NCBI GenBank assembly: GCA_002436405.1
Contig: DJLZ01000003.1
Coordinates: 8,171-72,170, forward strand
Source of the DNA: Proteobacteria bacterium UBA6503
GTDB taxonomy: Bacteria > Pseudomonadota > Alphaproteobacteria > UBA1280 > UBA6503
Length of the DNA: 64,000 nt
Direction: 5' to 3'
The notes below the pieces were generated by a model. That model did not search any database. It saw nothing but the letters and a program-made list of their open reading frames with translations, and was not told the origin of the DNA. Shown in pieces: positions 50,396 to 60,154 of the stretch. The stretch's first letter is position 1. Each line of letters opens with the position of its first letter. The translations under genes and the position numbers were made by a program.

Positions 50396-52844
50396 ACGCG
50401 CACTTCGCTGGTACCGAGCTTATTTAAGTATGCCATGGCTAATCCTAGCCATGGTTGCTTTTTTAGCCTTGGGTGCCACATACGAAACGCGCTATTTTAC
50501 CTATGATGCCTCATCTGACACCCTCGTTGCTGAAAACGACCCTGAGCTTGCCTACTACCTAGAAGTGAGTGAAGACTTTGGCTCAGAAGCCTTTTTGTTT
50601 TTGACGTACGAGCCTATTGACGTTCCTCTATTTACCCCAACCGCCATTAATCGTCTTGCAAAGTTGCAGGAAAATATTGCTTCTATTCAAGGGGTTAAGG
50701 ACGTTACTTCAATTCTTGATGTGCCTTTGTTGCGCAGCCCACCGATTGACATTACAAAGATGGCAACCGACTACAACACCTTGCGCTCGGACGACGTTGA
50801 TATTGAGCTTGCTCAAAAAGAACTTTCAGAAAGCCCGCTTTTCCGTGAATTGCTGATTTCAAAAGACGGTAAGTCAACGGCGATGCGTATTAACCTAGAG
50901 TCTGACCATGAGCTTGAAGCCTTGTGGAAGCAGCGCAAGCGCCTGCGCCGCGTGAAAGACAACAGCTTTGCCCAAATGGGGATGCTGCGTGCGGTTGAAA
51001 ACATGTATGAGTCACGTCGTCGTCTGCATACGGCTGAGCGTGAGCGCATTATCTCAGATATTCGTACCGTGCGTGACACAATCTCAGTTGAAGCTAAGGC
51101 TTATCTGGGTGGTGTACCGATGGTTGCAAGCGACATGATTCGCTTTGTTAAAAAGGACATCCAAACATTTGGCGGCGTAAGCTTGGCGCTGATTATGTTT
51201 GCGCTGTTTATCTTTTTCCGCCGTATTCGTTGGGTTGTGTTGCCTATTCTAACAGCGGGTTTGGCCGTGGTTTTGACCATGGGCATTTTGGCGCTTATCC
51301 GCCAGCCTGTAACGGTGATTTCGTCAAACTTTGTGGCGCTGCTGTTTATCTTCTCAATCTCATTCACGGTACACTTGATGGTGAAATACCGCGAGCTTGT
51401 GCGTGATAAAAGCTACCTTGGCCATACCGAAATGGTGGCCATGACCATGACCGATAAGTTTGCCCCATGCCTTTACACCGCCCTTACCACCATGGCGGCG
51501 TTTGCCTCACTTACAGCAAGTGACATTGTGCCGGTAGACGACTTTGGTTGGATTATGTGCCTAGGGATGGCCATCGCATTTTTTGCAAACTACACCTTCT
51601 TTCCGGCGATGCTGAGTGTGCTGCGCCAAGGTGAAGTTCGTGCACTATCTAAAAAGGAACCATTCCTTACACGTATCATGTGTAAGGTTTCAATCAAAAC
51701 CCCTGTGGCTGTTATTGCTTTTGCACTGCTCTTTGCTTTGGGTAGCTGGATGGGTATTCAGAAGCTAAGTGTGGATAGCCGCTTTATTGATTACTTCCAT
51801 GATGATACCGAAATTAAGCAGGGCTTGGTTTACATTGACCGCAACCTTGGTGGCACAATCCCGATGGATATTATTCTGTCATTCGAGCCATTTAAAGCGC
51901 CTGTTCTTGATGAGGAAGATGACTTCTTTGTATCAGAGCCTGATGAATTCCCTGAGCGCTACTGGTACACCCCAGACAAGATTGAAAAGCTGCGCCAAAT
52001 GCAAGAGTACCTAGAAACCTTGCCTGAAGTCGGGAAGATTATCTCACTTGCAACGCTTGAAGAAATTGCCCGCCAGTTTAATAACGGTGAGGCCCTAGGC
52101 TCGGTTGAGCTGGCTGCCGTACTTGGCGCTGTGCCTGATGATATTCGTAAAGAATTTATTGAGCCTTACAGCACGCCTGAAAAAGGCATTATGCGCATGT
52201 CGCTCCGTATGCATGAGACGGCACCTCGCCACTCACGCGATAAGTTGATTCATAGCATTGAAGACTATGCCCAGAACGAAGTTGGCCTAGGCGAGGGGAA
52301 TGCCAAAGTTACGGGTATGAACGTCCTGTTTAACGACATGTTAAAGGTATTGTTCCAGTCGCAAGTATCGACCATTGGTTATGTTGTTCTGGCCACGTTT
52401 ATTATGTTCCTTATTTTGCTACGTTCGCCATTACTTGCAACGGTAGGGGTGCTGCCAAACATTTTGTCAGCAGCTATGGTTCTTGGCTTTATGGGCTTTA
52501 TGGATATTCCGCTTGATATGATGACCATGACCATCGCCGCCATTATTATTGGTATTGGCGTTGATGATGCGATTCACTACCTGCACCGCTTTAAGCAAGA
52601 AATTGAGCGCGGCATGAGCACCCAAGAAGCTATTGAAACCAGCCACCACAACATTGGTATTGCGTTGTACTTTACATCGCTAACTGTGATTGTCGGTTTC
52701 TCGGTACTGAGTATGTCAAACTTCATCCCGACTATTTACTTTGGTGTTTTGACGGCACTTGCCATGATTTTGGCCCTACTCGTGAACCTAGCGGTACTGC
52801 CTAGCCTGCTGATGAAGCTCTATAAGCCAAAATACACCGACTAG
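50388..52844 (+). CDS. RND-superfamily (MMPL/HpnN-like) exporter
   Basis: 818 residues from the ATG at 50388 inside the mlaA overlap. An N-terminal helix, a large periplasmic loop, six helices around 260-450, a second loop and five more helices make the two-fold RND layout. Late motifs such as IIIGIGVDDAIHYLHRFKQE and the acidic-rich linker are typical of HpnN/MMPL-type lipid transporters. Flanking mlaA and mlaC suggest it moves phospholipid or hopanoid-like lipids between membranes. Substrate unproven. Confidence 0.85.
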   Translation: MTKRALRWYRAYLSMPWLILAMVAFLALGATYETRYFTYDASSDTLVAENDPELAYYLEVSEDFGSEAFLFLTYEPIDVPLFTPTAINRLAKLQENIASIQGVKDVTSILDVPLLRSPPIDITKMATDYNTLRSDDVDIELAQKELSESPLFRELLISKDGKSTAMRINLESDHELEALWKQRKRLRRVKDNSFAQMGMLRAVENMYESRRRLHTAERERIISDIRTVRDTISVEAKAYLGGVPMVASDMIRFVKKDIQTFGGVSLALIMFALFIFFRRIRWVVLPILTAGLAVVLTMGILALIRQPVTVISSNFVALLFIFSISFTVHLMVKYRELVRDKSYLGHTEMVAMTMTDKFAPCLYTALTTMAAFASLTASDIVPVDDFGWIMCLGMAIAFFANYTFFPAMLSVLRQGEVRALSKKEPFLTRIMCKVSIKTPVAVIAFALLFALGSWMGIQKLSVDSRFIDYFHDDTEIKQGLVYIDRNLGGTIPMDIILSFEPFKAPVLDEEDDFFVSEPDEFPERYWYTPDKIEKLRQMQEYLETLPEVGKIISLATLEEIARQFNNGEALGSVELAAVLGAVPDDIRKEFIEPYSTPEKGIMRMSLRMHETAPRHSRDKLIHSIEDYAQNEVGLGEGNAKVTGMNVLFNDMLKVLFQSQVSTIGYVVLATFIMFLILLRSPLLATVGVLPNILSAAMVLGFMGFMDIPLDMMTMTIAAIIIGIGVDDAIHYLHRFKQEIERGMSTQEAIETSHHNIGIALYFTSLTVIVGFSVLSMSNFIPTIYFGVLTALAMILALLVNLAVLPSLLMKLYKPKYTD

Positions 52845-52954
52845 AGTTTCTACACCTATAGCGGGAACTTCTATATCCCTTCAAACATTAGCCCTTTGAG
52901 CACGCATAACTTGTGTGTTATAAACTTTGCTAATTGCTATTGAAGGAATAAAAA

Positions 52955-53587
52955 ATGCTACGCAAGCTCACTCTCTCACTTTTCTCGGCCATGGTTTTGT
53001 TTGGTCTAACTACACCAGCCCATGCTCACGCTGAAGAACCTGATCAAATCATCATGGTGGTATCAGAGCAGGTGCTAGACGCTGTTAAAGCTGAAAAAGA
53101 TACCTTCAAAAACAACCCTCAGCCGCTTAAAACTAAGCTTCTAACGCTGATGGAACCTCATACAGATTTTGAATCATTCGCCAAAGGTGTGATGGGCGGC
53201 TACTACGACGAAGCTACCCCTGAACAGCGCGAAAAATTCATGCATGATTTCAAGTCAACCTTGATTGACCTTTACACCAAAGCCCTTGTTGCTTTTGAAG
53301 TGAAGGAAATGAAAGTACAAGACACAAACTACCGTAACGCTAAAAGCGCAAGCGTAGTCATGGTTGTAACGTCACCTGATGAAAACACATACCTTGTTCA
53401 GTACAGCATGCGTAAAGATGATGCTGACAAATGGGTGGTACGTAACGTGGTGCTAGACGGTGTAAACCTTGGCCTTACATACCGTAACCAGTTTAAGAGT
53501 GCGATGGAAACCAACGGCCATGACCTTGATAAGGTTATCCTAGGTTGGGCTTCAACCATGAAAGACCAAGAGCACGAAACTCAGTAA
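52955..53587 (+). CDS. mlaC: Periplasmic MlaC/Ttg2D-family lipid-binding protein
   Basis: 210 residues. A signal peptide (LRKLTLSLFSAMVLFGLTTPAHAHA) is followed by the MlaC core: MEPHTDFESFAKGVMGGYYDEATPEQREKFMHDFKSTL and a WVVRNVVLDGVNLGLTYRNQF end. MlaC shuttles phospholipid across the periplasm. GAAGGA lies before the ATG. HpnM, a hopanoid-pathway relative, is an alternative, as it is often near HpnN-type RNDs. A terminator follows. Confidence 0.92.
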   Translation: MLRKLTLSLFSAMVLFGLTTPAHAHAEEPDQIIMVVSEQVLDAVKAEKDTFKNNPQPLKTKLLTLMEPHTDFESFAKGVMGGYYDEATPEQREKFMHDFKSTLIDLYTKALVAFEVKEMKVQDTNYRNAKSASVVMVVTSPDENTYLVQYSMRKDDADKWVVRNVVLDGVNLGLTYRNQFKSAMETNGHDLDKVILGWASTMKDQEHETQ

Positions 53588-53600
53588 GTTTTAGAGTATT

Positions 53601-53630
53601 AAAAAGCCCCGCTAGCAAGCGGGGCTTTTT
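53601..53630. terminator. Bidirectional terminator between mlaC and pepN
   Basis: AAAAAGCCCCGC-TAGCAA-GCGGGGCTTTTT. Confidence 0.9.
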
Positions 53631-53646
53631 GTTTGTTGCTGAGTGC

Positions 53647-56295
53647 TTATGCACCCAAACCTTTTGAAACAATCTCGTAAGTGTTTTTCGAGAGTTTCTC
53701 TACCTTGATGATACGCTCAAGCTGGGCTTTCATCAGGTCACGGTTTGGTTGGGCAAAGCGCTTGTATTTAATAAGCGGTGCCACCAAGCGGGCTGCAATT
53801 TGCGGGTTAATGGCATCAAGCTCAATAATCTTATCGGCTAGCCATGTGTACCCTGTTCCTTCCTTGTTATGGAAGTTATGCATACCACTGCCTGTAAAGG
53901 CCCCAATAACCGAACGTACGGTGTTTGGACGGGTCATGCTAAAGCCAGGGTGCTTCACAAGCTCTTGCACTTTTGAAAGTGTGCCTGCGTTGGCGTTGCC
54001 TGACTGTACGCTGAACCATGTTTCAATCACAAGTGGATCGTCTTTCCACTTGGTGTAGAACGTATCCAAAGCTTCTTGCGCATCAGCAGTGTAAGGTGAA
54101 TTTACAAGCGCTGAAAGGGCAGCAAAAACATCGGTCATGTTGTCTTGCGCTTCAAACTGGTCAGTGGCCAGTTGCACGTTACCGCTATGGCCAGCATTTA
54201 GTAGGTAGCTTAGGCATAGGTTTTTCAGGGCACGTTTGCCAATTTGTTCGGCGTTTGGTTCGTACTCTTCATCAACGATGAAAGTTTCGAACGCTTTCTT
54301 GAACAAGTCTTCAAGTTGTACGGCCAACGCATCACGCATAAAGTCGCGCGCTGTTTGTAGGGCTTCCATGTCAACTTCGTCCTGCAGTTCAGCGAGGTAC
54401 GAAATTGTTGGTAAGCACAGGGCTTCTTTAGCGAGTGATGGTGGTACGTCGCCTGCAATGGCTTTTTCAAGGGTGTACTTAAAGGCTTCAACCAGCATTG
54501 GGTCGGCTTCAAGTTTTTTGCCGTTTTGCACACGTGTGGCCAAATCTTCCAGCACAATAATGCCTAGCATTTGGCTGGCATCCCAACGGTTAAAGCCGTC
54601 AGAGTCGTGCTTCATCAAGAACATCAGGTCTTCTTTGCTGTAAGGGTAGTCCAGCTTTACAGGGGCTGAGAAACCACGCAGCAGTGAAGGCACTGGCTCT
54701 TCGGTAATGTTTTCAAAAGTAATTGATTGTTCAGCATCGGTCAGGTGCAGCACGTTGGTGTCAACATCTAGGCTGGTGCTGTGTGTTACAAGCTCAAGGT
54801 CAGTACCGTCTTTGCCTACAAGGCCAAGCTTAACAGGGATGTGGAATGGCTTTTGGCCATCTTTACCTGTTTGCTTAAAGGTGAGGGTAAAGGTGTTGGC
54901 GCTTGCATCAAACTTGCTGCGGACTGAAACCTTAGGTGTGCCTTCTTGGCTGTACCAACGGCGGAACTGCTGAAGGTCAGCGCCGGTGGCATCTTCCATG
55001 GCTTTTGTAAAGTCTTCACAGGTTGCAGCTTCACCGTCGTGGCGGTCAAAGTAAAGATCTGTCCCTTTACGGAAGCCGTCTTCGCCCAAAATGGTGTGGT
55101 ACATACCAATAACTTCACAGCCTTTTTCGTACACTGTTACGGTGTAGAAGTTGTTAATGCTTTGGTAGCTCTCAGGGCGGATAGGGTGCGCCATTGGGCC
55201 TGCATCTTCAGGGAACTGTACCGCACGAAGGAAACGCACGTCTTCAATACGTTTCGCTGCACGGTCGTTTAGGTCAGCTGTAAACTCAGCATCACGGAAT
55301 ACGGTAAAGCCTTCTTTAAGGCTAAGCTCAAACCAGCTACGGCAGGTGACGCGGTTACCTGACCAGTTGTGGAAGTACTCGTGGCCCACAATCGCTTCGA
55401 TGCGCATAAAGCGGTCATCGGTTGAGGTATCAGGACTTGCCAGAACAGCGCTTGAGTTAAAGATGTTCAGACCTTTGTTTTCCATCGCGCCCATGTTAAA
55501 GGCATCAACGGCAACAATCATAAAGATATCAAGGTCATATTCACGGCCAAAGCGCTCTTCGTCCCACTTCATTGAGCGTTTAAGTGCGCCCATCGCGTAA
55601 GGGGTTTTGTGCATGTTGTGTTTTTCAGTGAACAATTGCAGCTTAACTTTACGGCCGCTCATGGTGGTGAAGCTATCTTCTAGGTGGTCAAGCTCGCCAG
55701 CAACAAGGGCAAATAGGTAGCTTGGCTTCGGGAATGGGTCTTCCCATACGGCAAAGTGGGCGCCGCCGTCAAGGTCGCCGCTATCAATCTTGTTACCGTT
55801 TGATAGAATAACTGGGTAGGTTTTCTTGTCACCCTCTAGGCGCACAGTAAACTTGCTTAGAACGTCAGGGCGGTCAAGGAAGTAGGTAATGCGGCGGAAG
55901 CCTTCAGCTTCACACTGGGTGCAAAGCATACCGCCTGAGTCACGGTATAGGCCTTCAAGGGCTGTGTTTGACTTTGGATCAATCTCAACTTCAGTTTCAA
56001 GAGTAAAGCTGTCTGGCACGCCAAAGATGGTTAGCTGCTCAGGGGTTGAGGCATATTGGTTGGTGCTAAGTTCGGCACCGTCTAGGGCAACTTTTAAAAG
56101 CTTTAGGGTATCGCCATCAAGGTCAAGGTTTTCAGCACGGGCAGCCTTTGGGTTGCGGCGCATGTGTAGCGTAGCTTTTACACGTGTGGCTGATTCGTTC
56201 AGTTTAAAATCAAGCTCGGTCTTATCAATCAAAAATGATGGTGGCGTGTAGTCTTTACGGTAAATGGTTTGGCCTTGAGTTTTGTTAGCTGCCAT
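53647..56295 (-). CDS. pepN: Aminopeptidase N
   Basis: 882 residues, M1 metallopeptidase of proteobacterial PepN size. It shows the GAMENKGLNIFN exopeptidase motif, the zinc site HEYFHNWSGNRVTCR (HExxH), and the downstream Glu in LKEGFTVFRDAEF. The C-terminal helical domain is complete. It removes N-terminal residues from peptides in the cytoplasm. It diverges from the FMN protein gene at 56432. Confidence 0.97.
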   Translation of the reverse strand: MAANKTQGQTIYRKDYTPPSFLIDKTELDFKLNESATRVKATLHMRRNPKAARAENLDLDGDTLKLLKVALDGAELSTNQYASTPEQLTIFGVPDSFTLETEVEIDPKSNTALEGLYRDSGGMLCTQCEAEGFRRITYFLDRPDVLSKFTVRLEGDKKTYPVILSNGNKIDSGDLDGGAHFAVWEDPFPKPSYLFALVAGELDHLEDSFTTMSGRKVKLQLFTEKHNMHKTPYAMGALKRSMKWDEERFGREYDLDIFMIVAVDAFNMGAMENKGLNIFNSSAVLASPDTSTDDRFMRIEAIVGHEYFHNWSGNRVTCRSWFELSLKEGFTVFRDAEFTADLNDRAAKRIEDVRFLRAVQFPEDAGPMAHPIRPESYQSINNFYTVTVYEKGCEVIGMYHTILGEDGFRKGTDLYFDRHDGEAATCEDFTKAMEDATGADLQQFRRWYSQEGTPKVSVRSKFDASANTFTLTFKQTGKDGQKPFHIPVKLGLVGKDGTDLELVTHSTSLDVDTNVLHLTDAEQSITFENITEEPVPSLLRGFSAPVKLDYPYSKEDLMFLMKHDSDGFNRWDASQMLGIIVLEDLATRVQNGKKLEADPMLVEAFKYTLEKAIAGDVPPSLAKEALCLPTISYLAELQDEVDMEALQTARDFMRDALAVQLEDLFKKAFETFIVDEEYEPNAEQIGKRALKNLCLSYLLNAGHSGNVQLATDQFEAQDNMTDVFAALSALVNSPYTADAQEALDTFYTKWKDDPLVIETWFSVQSGNANAGTLSKVQELVKHPGFSMTRPNTVRSVIGAFTGSGMHNFHNKEGTGYTWLADKIIELDAINPQIAARLVAPLIKYKRFAQPNRDLMKAQLERIIKVEKLSKNTYEIVSKGLGA

Positions 56296-56431
56296 GGGGA
56301 CATACCTCAGTTTTATTAATTATTAGGTAACCATTGTAAAGCCTTTGGCCGCACACTCAACACACTTCTTATGAAAATCACATTTTGTGGTATTCTATTG
56401 CCATAAAAATAAACAAAAGGCACCGCCACCC

Positions 56432-57979
56432 ATGAACGACTTTATTCAATTGCAAAATGACGCCCATACATTTGTCGAGCAAGCCACAAGCTATATGGCC
56501 GTGACCTTTATTTTGGTGGTGGGCTTTATTGCCCTGACTATTTTTACAATGTTTATTCTGGATGTAACGCAAACAGCCGATGCGGTACGTCGTAACTTCC
56601 CCGTTATTGGCCGCTTTAGATCACTGTTTACAAACTTGGGTGAGTTCTTCCGCCAATACTTTTTTGCCATGGACCGTGAGGAAATGCCCTTTAACCGCGC
56701 CCAGCGCAACTGGGTTGACCGTGCGGCTGCCAATAAAATGATGACCTCGGCCTTTGGGTCAACCAACAACTGCACCACCCGTGGCAGCAGTATTTTTATT
56801 AACTGCGCATTCCCCGTGATGGATGAAGAGGCTGACCATACCCTTTACCGTGTGGTGGGTGAGGGGCGTGCCAAGACGCCGTACAAAACAAAATCATTCT
56901 TTAACATCTCAGGCATGAGCTTTGGCGCCCTTTCAGCGCCAGCTGTAAAAGCAATGTCACACGGGGCGGCCATGGCGGGCTGCTGGCTGAACACAGGCGA
57001 GGGGGGGCTTTCGCCGCACCACCTTGAAGGTGGCTGCGATGTGGTCTTCCAAATTGGTACGGCCAAATACGGCGTACGCACTAAGGATGGTCAACTTAGC
57101 GACGATAAACTGCGTGAAGTTGCAGCCCTTGACCAAGTGAAGATGTTTGAACTGAAGCTGGCCCAAGGGGCAAAGCCCGGTAAGGGCGGTATTTTGCCAG
57201 CTGAAAAAGTAACTGAAGAAATTGCGCACATTCGTGGCATTGAACCGCATACTGACTCAATTTCACCAAACCGCCACCCAGAAGTGAATAGCGTGGGCGA
57301 ACTGCTTGATTTTATTAATCATATTCGTGACGTTACAGGTAAGCCCGTTGGCTTTAAAACCGTATTCGGCAGCTTTGGCTGGTTTGAAGACTTGTGTAAA
57401 GAGATTAACAAACGCGGCGTGAAATCAGCCCCTGACTTTATTACCATCGATAGCGGTGACGGTGGCACAGGCGCTGCCCCTATGGCACTGATGGATAACG
57501 TAGGCCTACTCATTCGTGAGGCCTTACCAGGCGTTGTACAAATTTTGAACGAGCATAACCTGAAGGACGAAATTAAGCTTATTGCCTCAGGTAAACTATT
57601 GATGCCAACGGATGTGGCGTGGGCCCTTTGCGCAGGCGCTGACTTTATTAACTGCGGCCGCGGTTTCATGTTTTCGGTGGGTTGTATTCAGGCGATGCGC
57701 TGTAACAAAAACACCTGCCCAACAGGGGTGACCACCCACAACGAACGTTTGCAAAAAGGCCTCGACCCACAAAGCAAAGCCGTAAAGGTAGCGAACTACG
57801 CCATGAACATGACCAAAGAGGTTGAGATTATTGCCCACTCATGCGGGGTAAAATCACCGATGTTACTAAAACCGTATCACGTACGAATTGTACAAGCAGA
57901 CGGTATGAGTATTCCGCTTAGCAAAGTGAAAGTTCATATTGAGTCTCAAGAGGGAGAGTCTATCCCCGCACAACACTAG
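56432..57979 (+). CDS. FMN-binding glutamate-synthase-like membrane protein
   Basis: 515 residues from the ATG at 56432. An N-terminal helix (VTFILVVGFIALTIFTMFIL) anchors it in the membrane; the rest is the GltS FMN-binding domain: GCWLNTGEGGLSPHH, GAKPGKGGILPAEKVTEEIA, FITIDSGDGGTGAAPMALMDNVG and CNKNTCPTGVTTHNERLQKGLD. No glutaminase domain is present. Such stand-alone proteins (glutamate synthase family) have uncertain substrates. CACC ATG start has a weak ribosome site. Confidence 0.9.
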   Translation: MNDFIQLQNDAHTFVEQATSYMAVTFILVVGFIALTIFTMFILDVTQTADAVRRNFPVIGRFRSLFTNLGEFFRQYFFAMDREEMPFNRAQRNWVDRAAANKMMTSAFGSTNNCTTRGSSIFINCAFPVMDEEADHTLYRVVGEGRAKTPYKTKSFFNISGMSFGALSAPAVKAMSHGAAMAGCWLNTGEGGLSPHHLEGGCDVVFQIGTAKYGVRTKDGQLSDDKLREVAALDQVKMFELKLAQGAKPGKGGILPAEKVTEEIAHIRGIEPHTDSISPNRHPEVNSVGELLDFINHIRDVTGKPVGFKTVFGSFGWFEDLCKEINKRGVKSAPDFITIDSGDGGTGAAPMALMDNVGLLIREALPGVVQILNEHNLKDEIKLIASGKLLMPTDVAWALCAGADFINCGRGFMFSVGCIQAMRCNKNTCPTGVTTHNERLQKGLDPQSKAVKVANYAMNMTKEVEIIAHSCGVKSPMLLKPYHVRIVQADGMSIPLSKVKVHIESQEGESIPAQH

Positions 57980-58000
57980 GCCGCAATATGAGGAGCCCTT

Positions 58001-58609
58001 ATGAAAATACTCGCACTATTAACAGTTCTATTACTGGGAGGCACCAACGCCATGGCAGATGATACTCAAAACCCTGAGCAAAACTTTAAAAAAGCCATTT
58101 TTGCCGCAGGCTGCTTTTGGTGTATTGAACCTACCTACGACAACCTAGACGGCGTGCTTGAAACTATTGTTGGCTACACTGGAGGTGAGACTGAGAACCC
58201 CACCTACCAAGAAGTTGGCACAGGGACTACAGGCCATACCGAAGCTATTTTGGTGATTTATGACCCTGCTAAAGTGACCTATGAAAAACTGCTTGAGCAA
58301 TTTTGGCTTAACGTTGACCCCTTCGACAGTGGTGGCCAGTTTGTAGACCGTGGCCCGCAATACCGCCCGGGTATTTTCTACTTTGATGAAGACCAGCATA
58401 AGCTTGCTGTTAAAACAGCCAATGAAGTGGAAGACCAAAAAGGCAAACGTGTGGAAGTTGAAATCACTGAAGCCAGTGCCTTTTGGCCAGCGGAAGACTA
58501 CCACCAAGAGTATTACGAAAAGAACCCTATGCGCTACAAGCTCTACAAAATGGGCAGCGGGCGTGATAACCGCCTAAAGTCTATCTGGGGCGAGAAAAAT
58601 AAGAACTAG
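58001..58609 (+). CDS. msrA: Periplasmic peptide methionine-S-sulfoxide reductase
   Basis: 202 residues. A signal peptide (MKILALLTVLLLGGTNAMA) precedes the MsrA domain, with the catalytic Cys in AGCFWCIEP, GYTGGETENPTYQEV, and GPQYRPGIFYFDED. It repairs oxidised methionine in exported proteins. The resolving cysteines in the C-terminus are not obvious. AGGAG precedes the ATG; it follows the FMN protein after 21 bases. Confidence 0.95.
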   Translation: MKILALLTVLLLGGTNAMADDTQNPEQNFKKAIFAAGCFWCIEPTYDNLDGVLETIVGYTGGETENPTYQEVGTGTTGHTEAILVIYDPAKVTYEKLLEQFWLNVDPFDSGGQFVDRGPQYRPGIFYFDEDQHKLAVKTANEVEDQKGKRVEVEITEASAFWPAEDYHQEYYEKNPMRYKLYKMGSGRDNRLKSIWGEKNKN

Positions 58610-58619
58610 GAAGTAAATA

Positions 58620-59465
58620 ATGGCACGTATTGTTTTAACAGGTGGCAGCGGTGACCTTGGCGGTCTACTTGCGCCAAGTTTGCTTAAGCAAAACCATGAT
58701 GTGGTTAATATCGATATCAATCCTTCTAAGGTTGAAGGTGTGCAAACGCATCAAGGTTCAATTACTGATAAAACTCTTGTAGCCAAAGCTATGGAAGGCG
58801 CTGATGTGCTGGTGCATATTGCGGCGTGGCACGGCATCCATGAGCCTGACCTTACGCCCTACGACTTCCATGACCTTAACGTTACGGGCACCATGACAGT
58901 CCTCGAAGAAGCTGCCCAAGCGGGATGCAAAAAGGTTGTGTTAGTTTCATCGACCAGTGTCTCAAAGCCTTATGGCGTTTATGGCCATACAAAGATTTTG
59001 AATGAAGAAATGGCTCGTGCCTATAGCCACCGCCATGGTATGGATATTGCAGTCTTGCGCCCTCGTGCATTTATTCCGTCATGGAATACAAAGGTTTATG
59101 AAAACTACACCGATTGGGCAAATTGGTTTATCCGCGGGGCGGTGCATATTGAGGATGTTGCTCAAGCCAGCGATAAGGCCATTGCGTATGTCCTGAACAA
59201 CACCCTAAATACTGAGGTGCCTATTATGAATGTTGATGGCGCCTATGAATATACCGCCGATGATATTCTGAACTGGGATAGCGAAGGCGAGGGGAGTACC
59301 TTTAAAAAGCACTATGGCGAAGACGCTTATAAGCTGCTGATTGGCAAAGGCATTAAAGCCGCCACCCAACCTAAAATTTTAGATATTGAGAACACCAAAG
59401 AGCTTTTAGGGTATCAGCCTAAATATAGCTTAAAAAACCTTATCGAAGAGGTTCAGAGCCAGTAG
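58620..59465 (+). CDS. NAD-dependent epimerase/dehydratase (extended SDR)
   Basis: 281 residues. The NAD-binding start RIVLTGGSGDLGGLLAPSLL and the catalytic Tyr-Lys in YGVYGHTKILNEEM (YxxxK) are present; VSSTSVSKPYG is the preceding Ser segment. The substrate is unknown, perhaps a nucleotide sugar. It starts 10 bases after msrA and is followed by a terminator. Confidence 0.88.
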   Translation: MARIVLTGGSGDLGGLLAPSLLKQNHDVVNIDINPSKVEGVQTHQGSITDKTLVAKAMEGADVLVHIAAWHGIHEPDLTPYDFHDLNVTGTMTVLEEAAQAGCKKVVLVSSTSVSKPYGVYGHTKILNEEMARAYSHRHGMDIAVLRPRAFIPSWNTKVYENYTDWANWFIRGAVHIEDVAQASDKAIAYVLNNTLNTEVPIMNVDGAYEYTADDILNWDSEGEGSTFKKHYGEDAYKLLIGKGIKAATQPKILDIENTKELLGYQPKYSLKNLIEEVQSQ

Positions 59466-59481
59466 GGCGAGTACCATAAAC

Positions 59482-59514
59482 AAAAAGCCCCCATCGTGTG
59501 ATGGGGGCTTTCTT
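59482..59514. terminator. Bidirectional terminator
   Basis: AAAAAGCCCCCATC-GTGT-GATGGGGGCTTTC, between the epimerase and the convergent ankyrin-like gene. Confidence 0.88.
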
Positions 59515-59524
59515 TCGTTAGGTG

Positions 59525-60043
59525 TTATGCAGCAAGCTTTTTGCCCATGCGGGCAAGCAGCTGCGAAGTCGTGATGCCGAAGGCCATCATGTTGACGGCG
59601 AACTTGTCGTCGGTCACGAAGCCAGCTTCCAGAAGGGCGACCACCTTTTCGATGGTGATACCCGTCATGGGCTGCAGGTTGTTCATCACGGGCTGCTCAA
59701 GAACCTTGGGTTCCATTGCGGCCAGCTTCAAAACGGCATCCACATCACCACGGCGGGCAAACAGGATAACCGGCGAAACCTTGTGCTTGTTGAGCTGCAG
59801 GGTCTGGCTGGCCGACGAATGATAGCCCATACCGGGCGTACCACGCTTTTCGACAGCCAGGTTGTAGACCATGACAACACCGTCGACGTTGCCATAATCG
59901 GCAAAGTACATGGCGGCGGTCATGCCGTGTTCATCAACGAAGGTCGGATCGGCGCCCATTTCGATGGCGGTGGCAACATCTTCCATGATGTTTTCACTCG
60001 CGGCAATGGCCATGGCACGGTTTACGAAAGACTGAGAAGGCAT
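59525..60043 (-). CDS. Ankyrin-repeat-like protein, paralog 3
   Basis: 172 residues from the ATG at 60043 (GGAG upstream). Repeat-like segments are NIMEDVATAIEMGADPTFVDEHGMTAAMYFADYGNVDGVVMVYNL and PVILFARRGDVDAVLKLAAMEPKVL. MTAAMYFADYGNVD resembles the NAAHYFAQHHNIE and SAAILFACHGN units of the two paralogs near 41 kb. Codon use is GC-rich against an AT-richer background. Function unknown. Confidence 0.7.
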   Translation of the reverse strand: MPSQSFVNRAMAIAASENIMEDVATAIEMGADPTFVDEHGMTAAMYFADYGNVDGVVMVYNLAVEKRGTPGMGYHSSASQTLQLNKHKVSPVILFARRGDVDAVLKLAAMEPKVLEQPVMNNLQPMTGITIEKVVALLEAGFVTDDKFAVNMMAFGITTSQLLARMGKKLAA

Positions 60044-60154
60044 AGGTTGAACTCCAAAAAGAGGAAAAAGGAAATGAATGTGCGATATTTTTGTATGAGT
60101 AAAGTGTAAGAAGGATATAGCGGACTTCAACCGCCATCATAAAGAAAGACGAAA

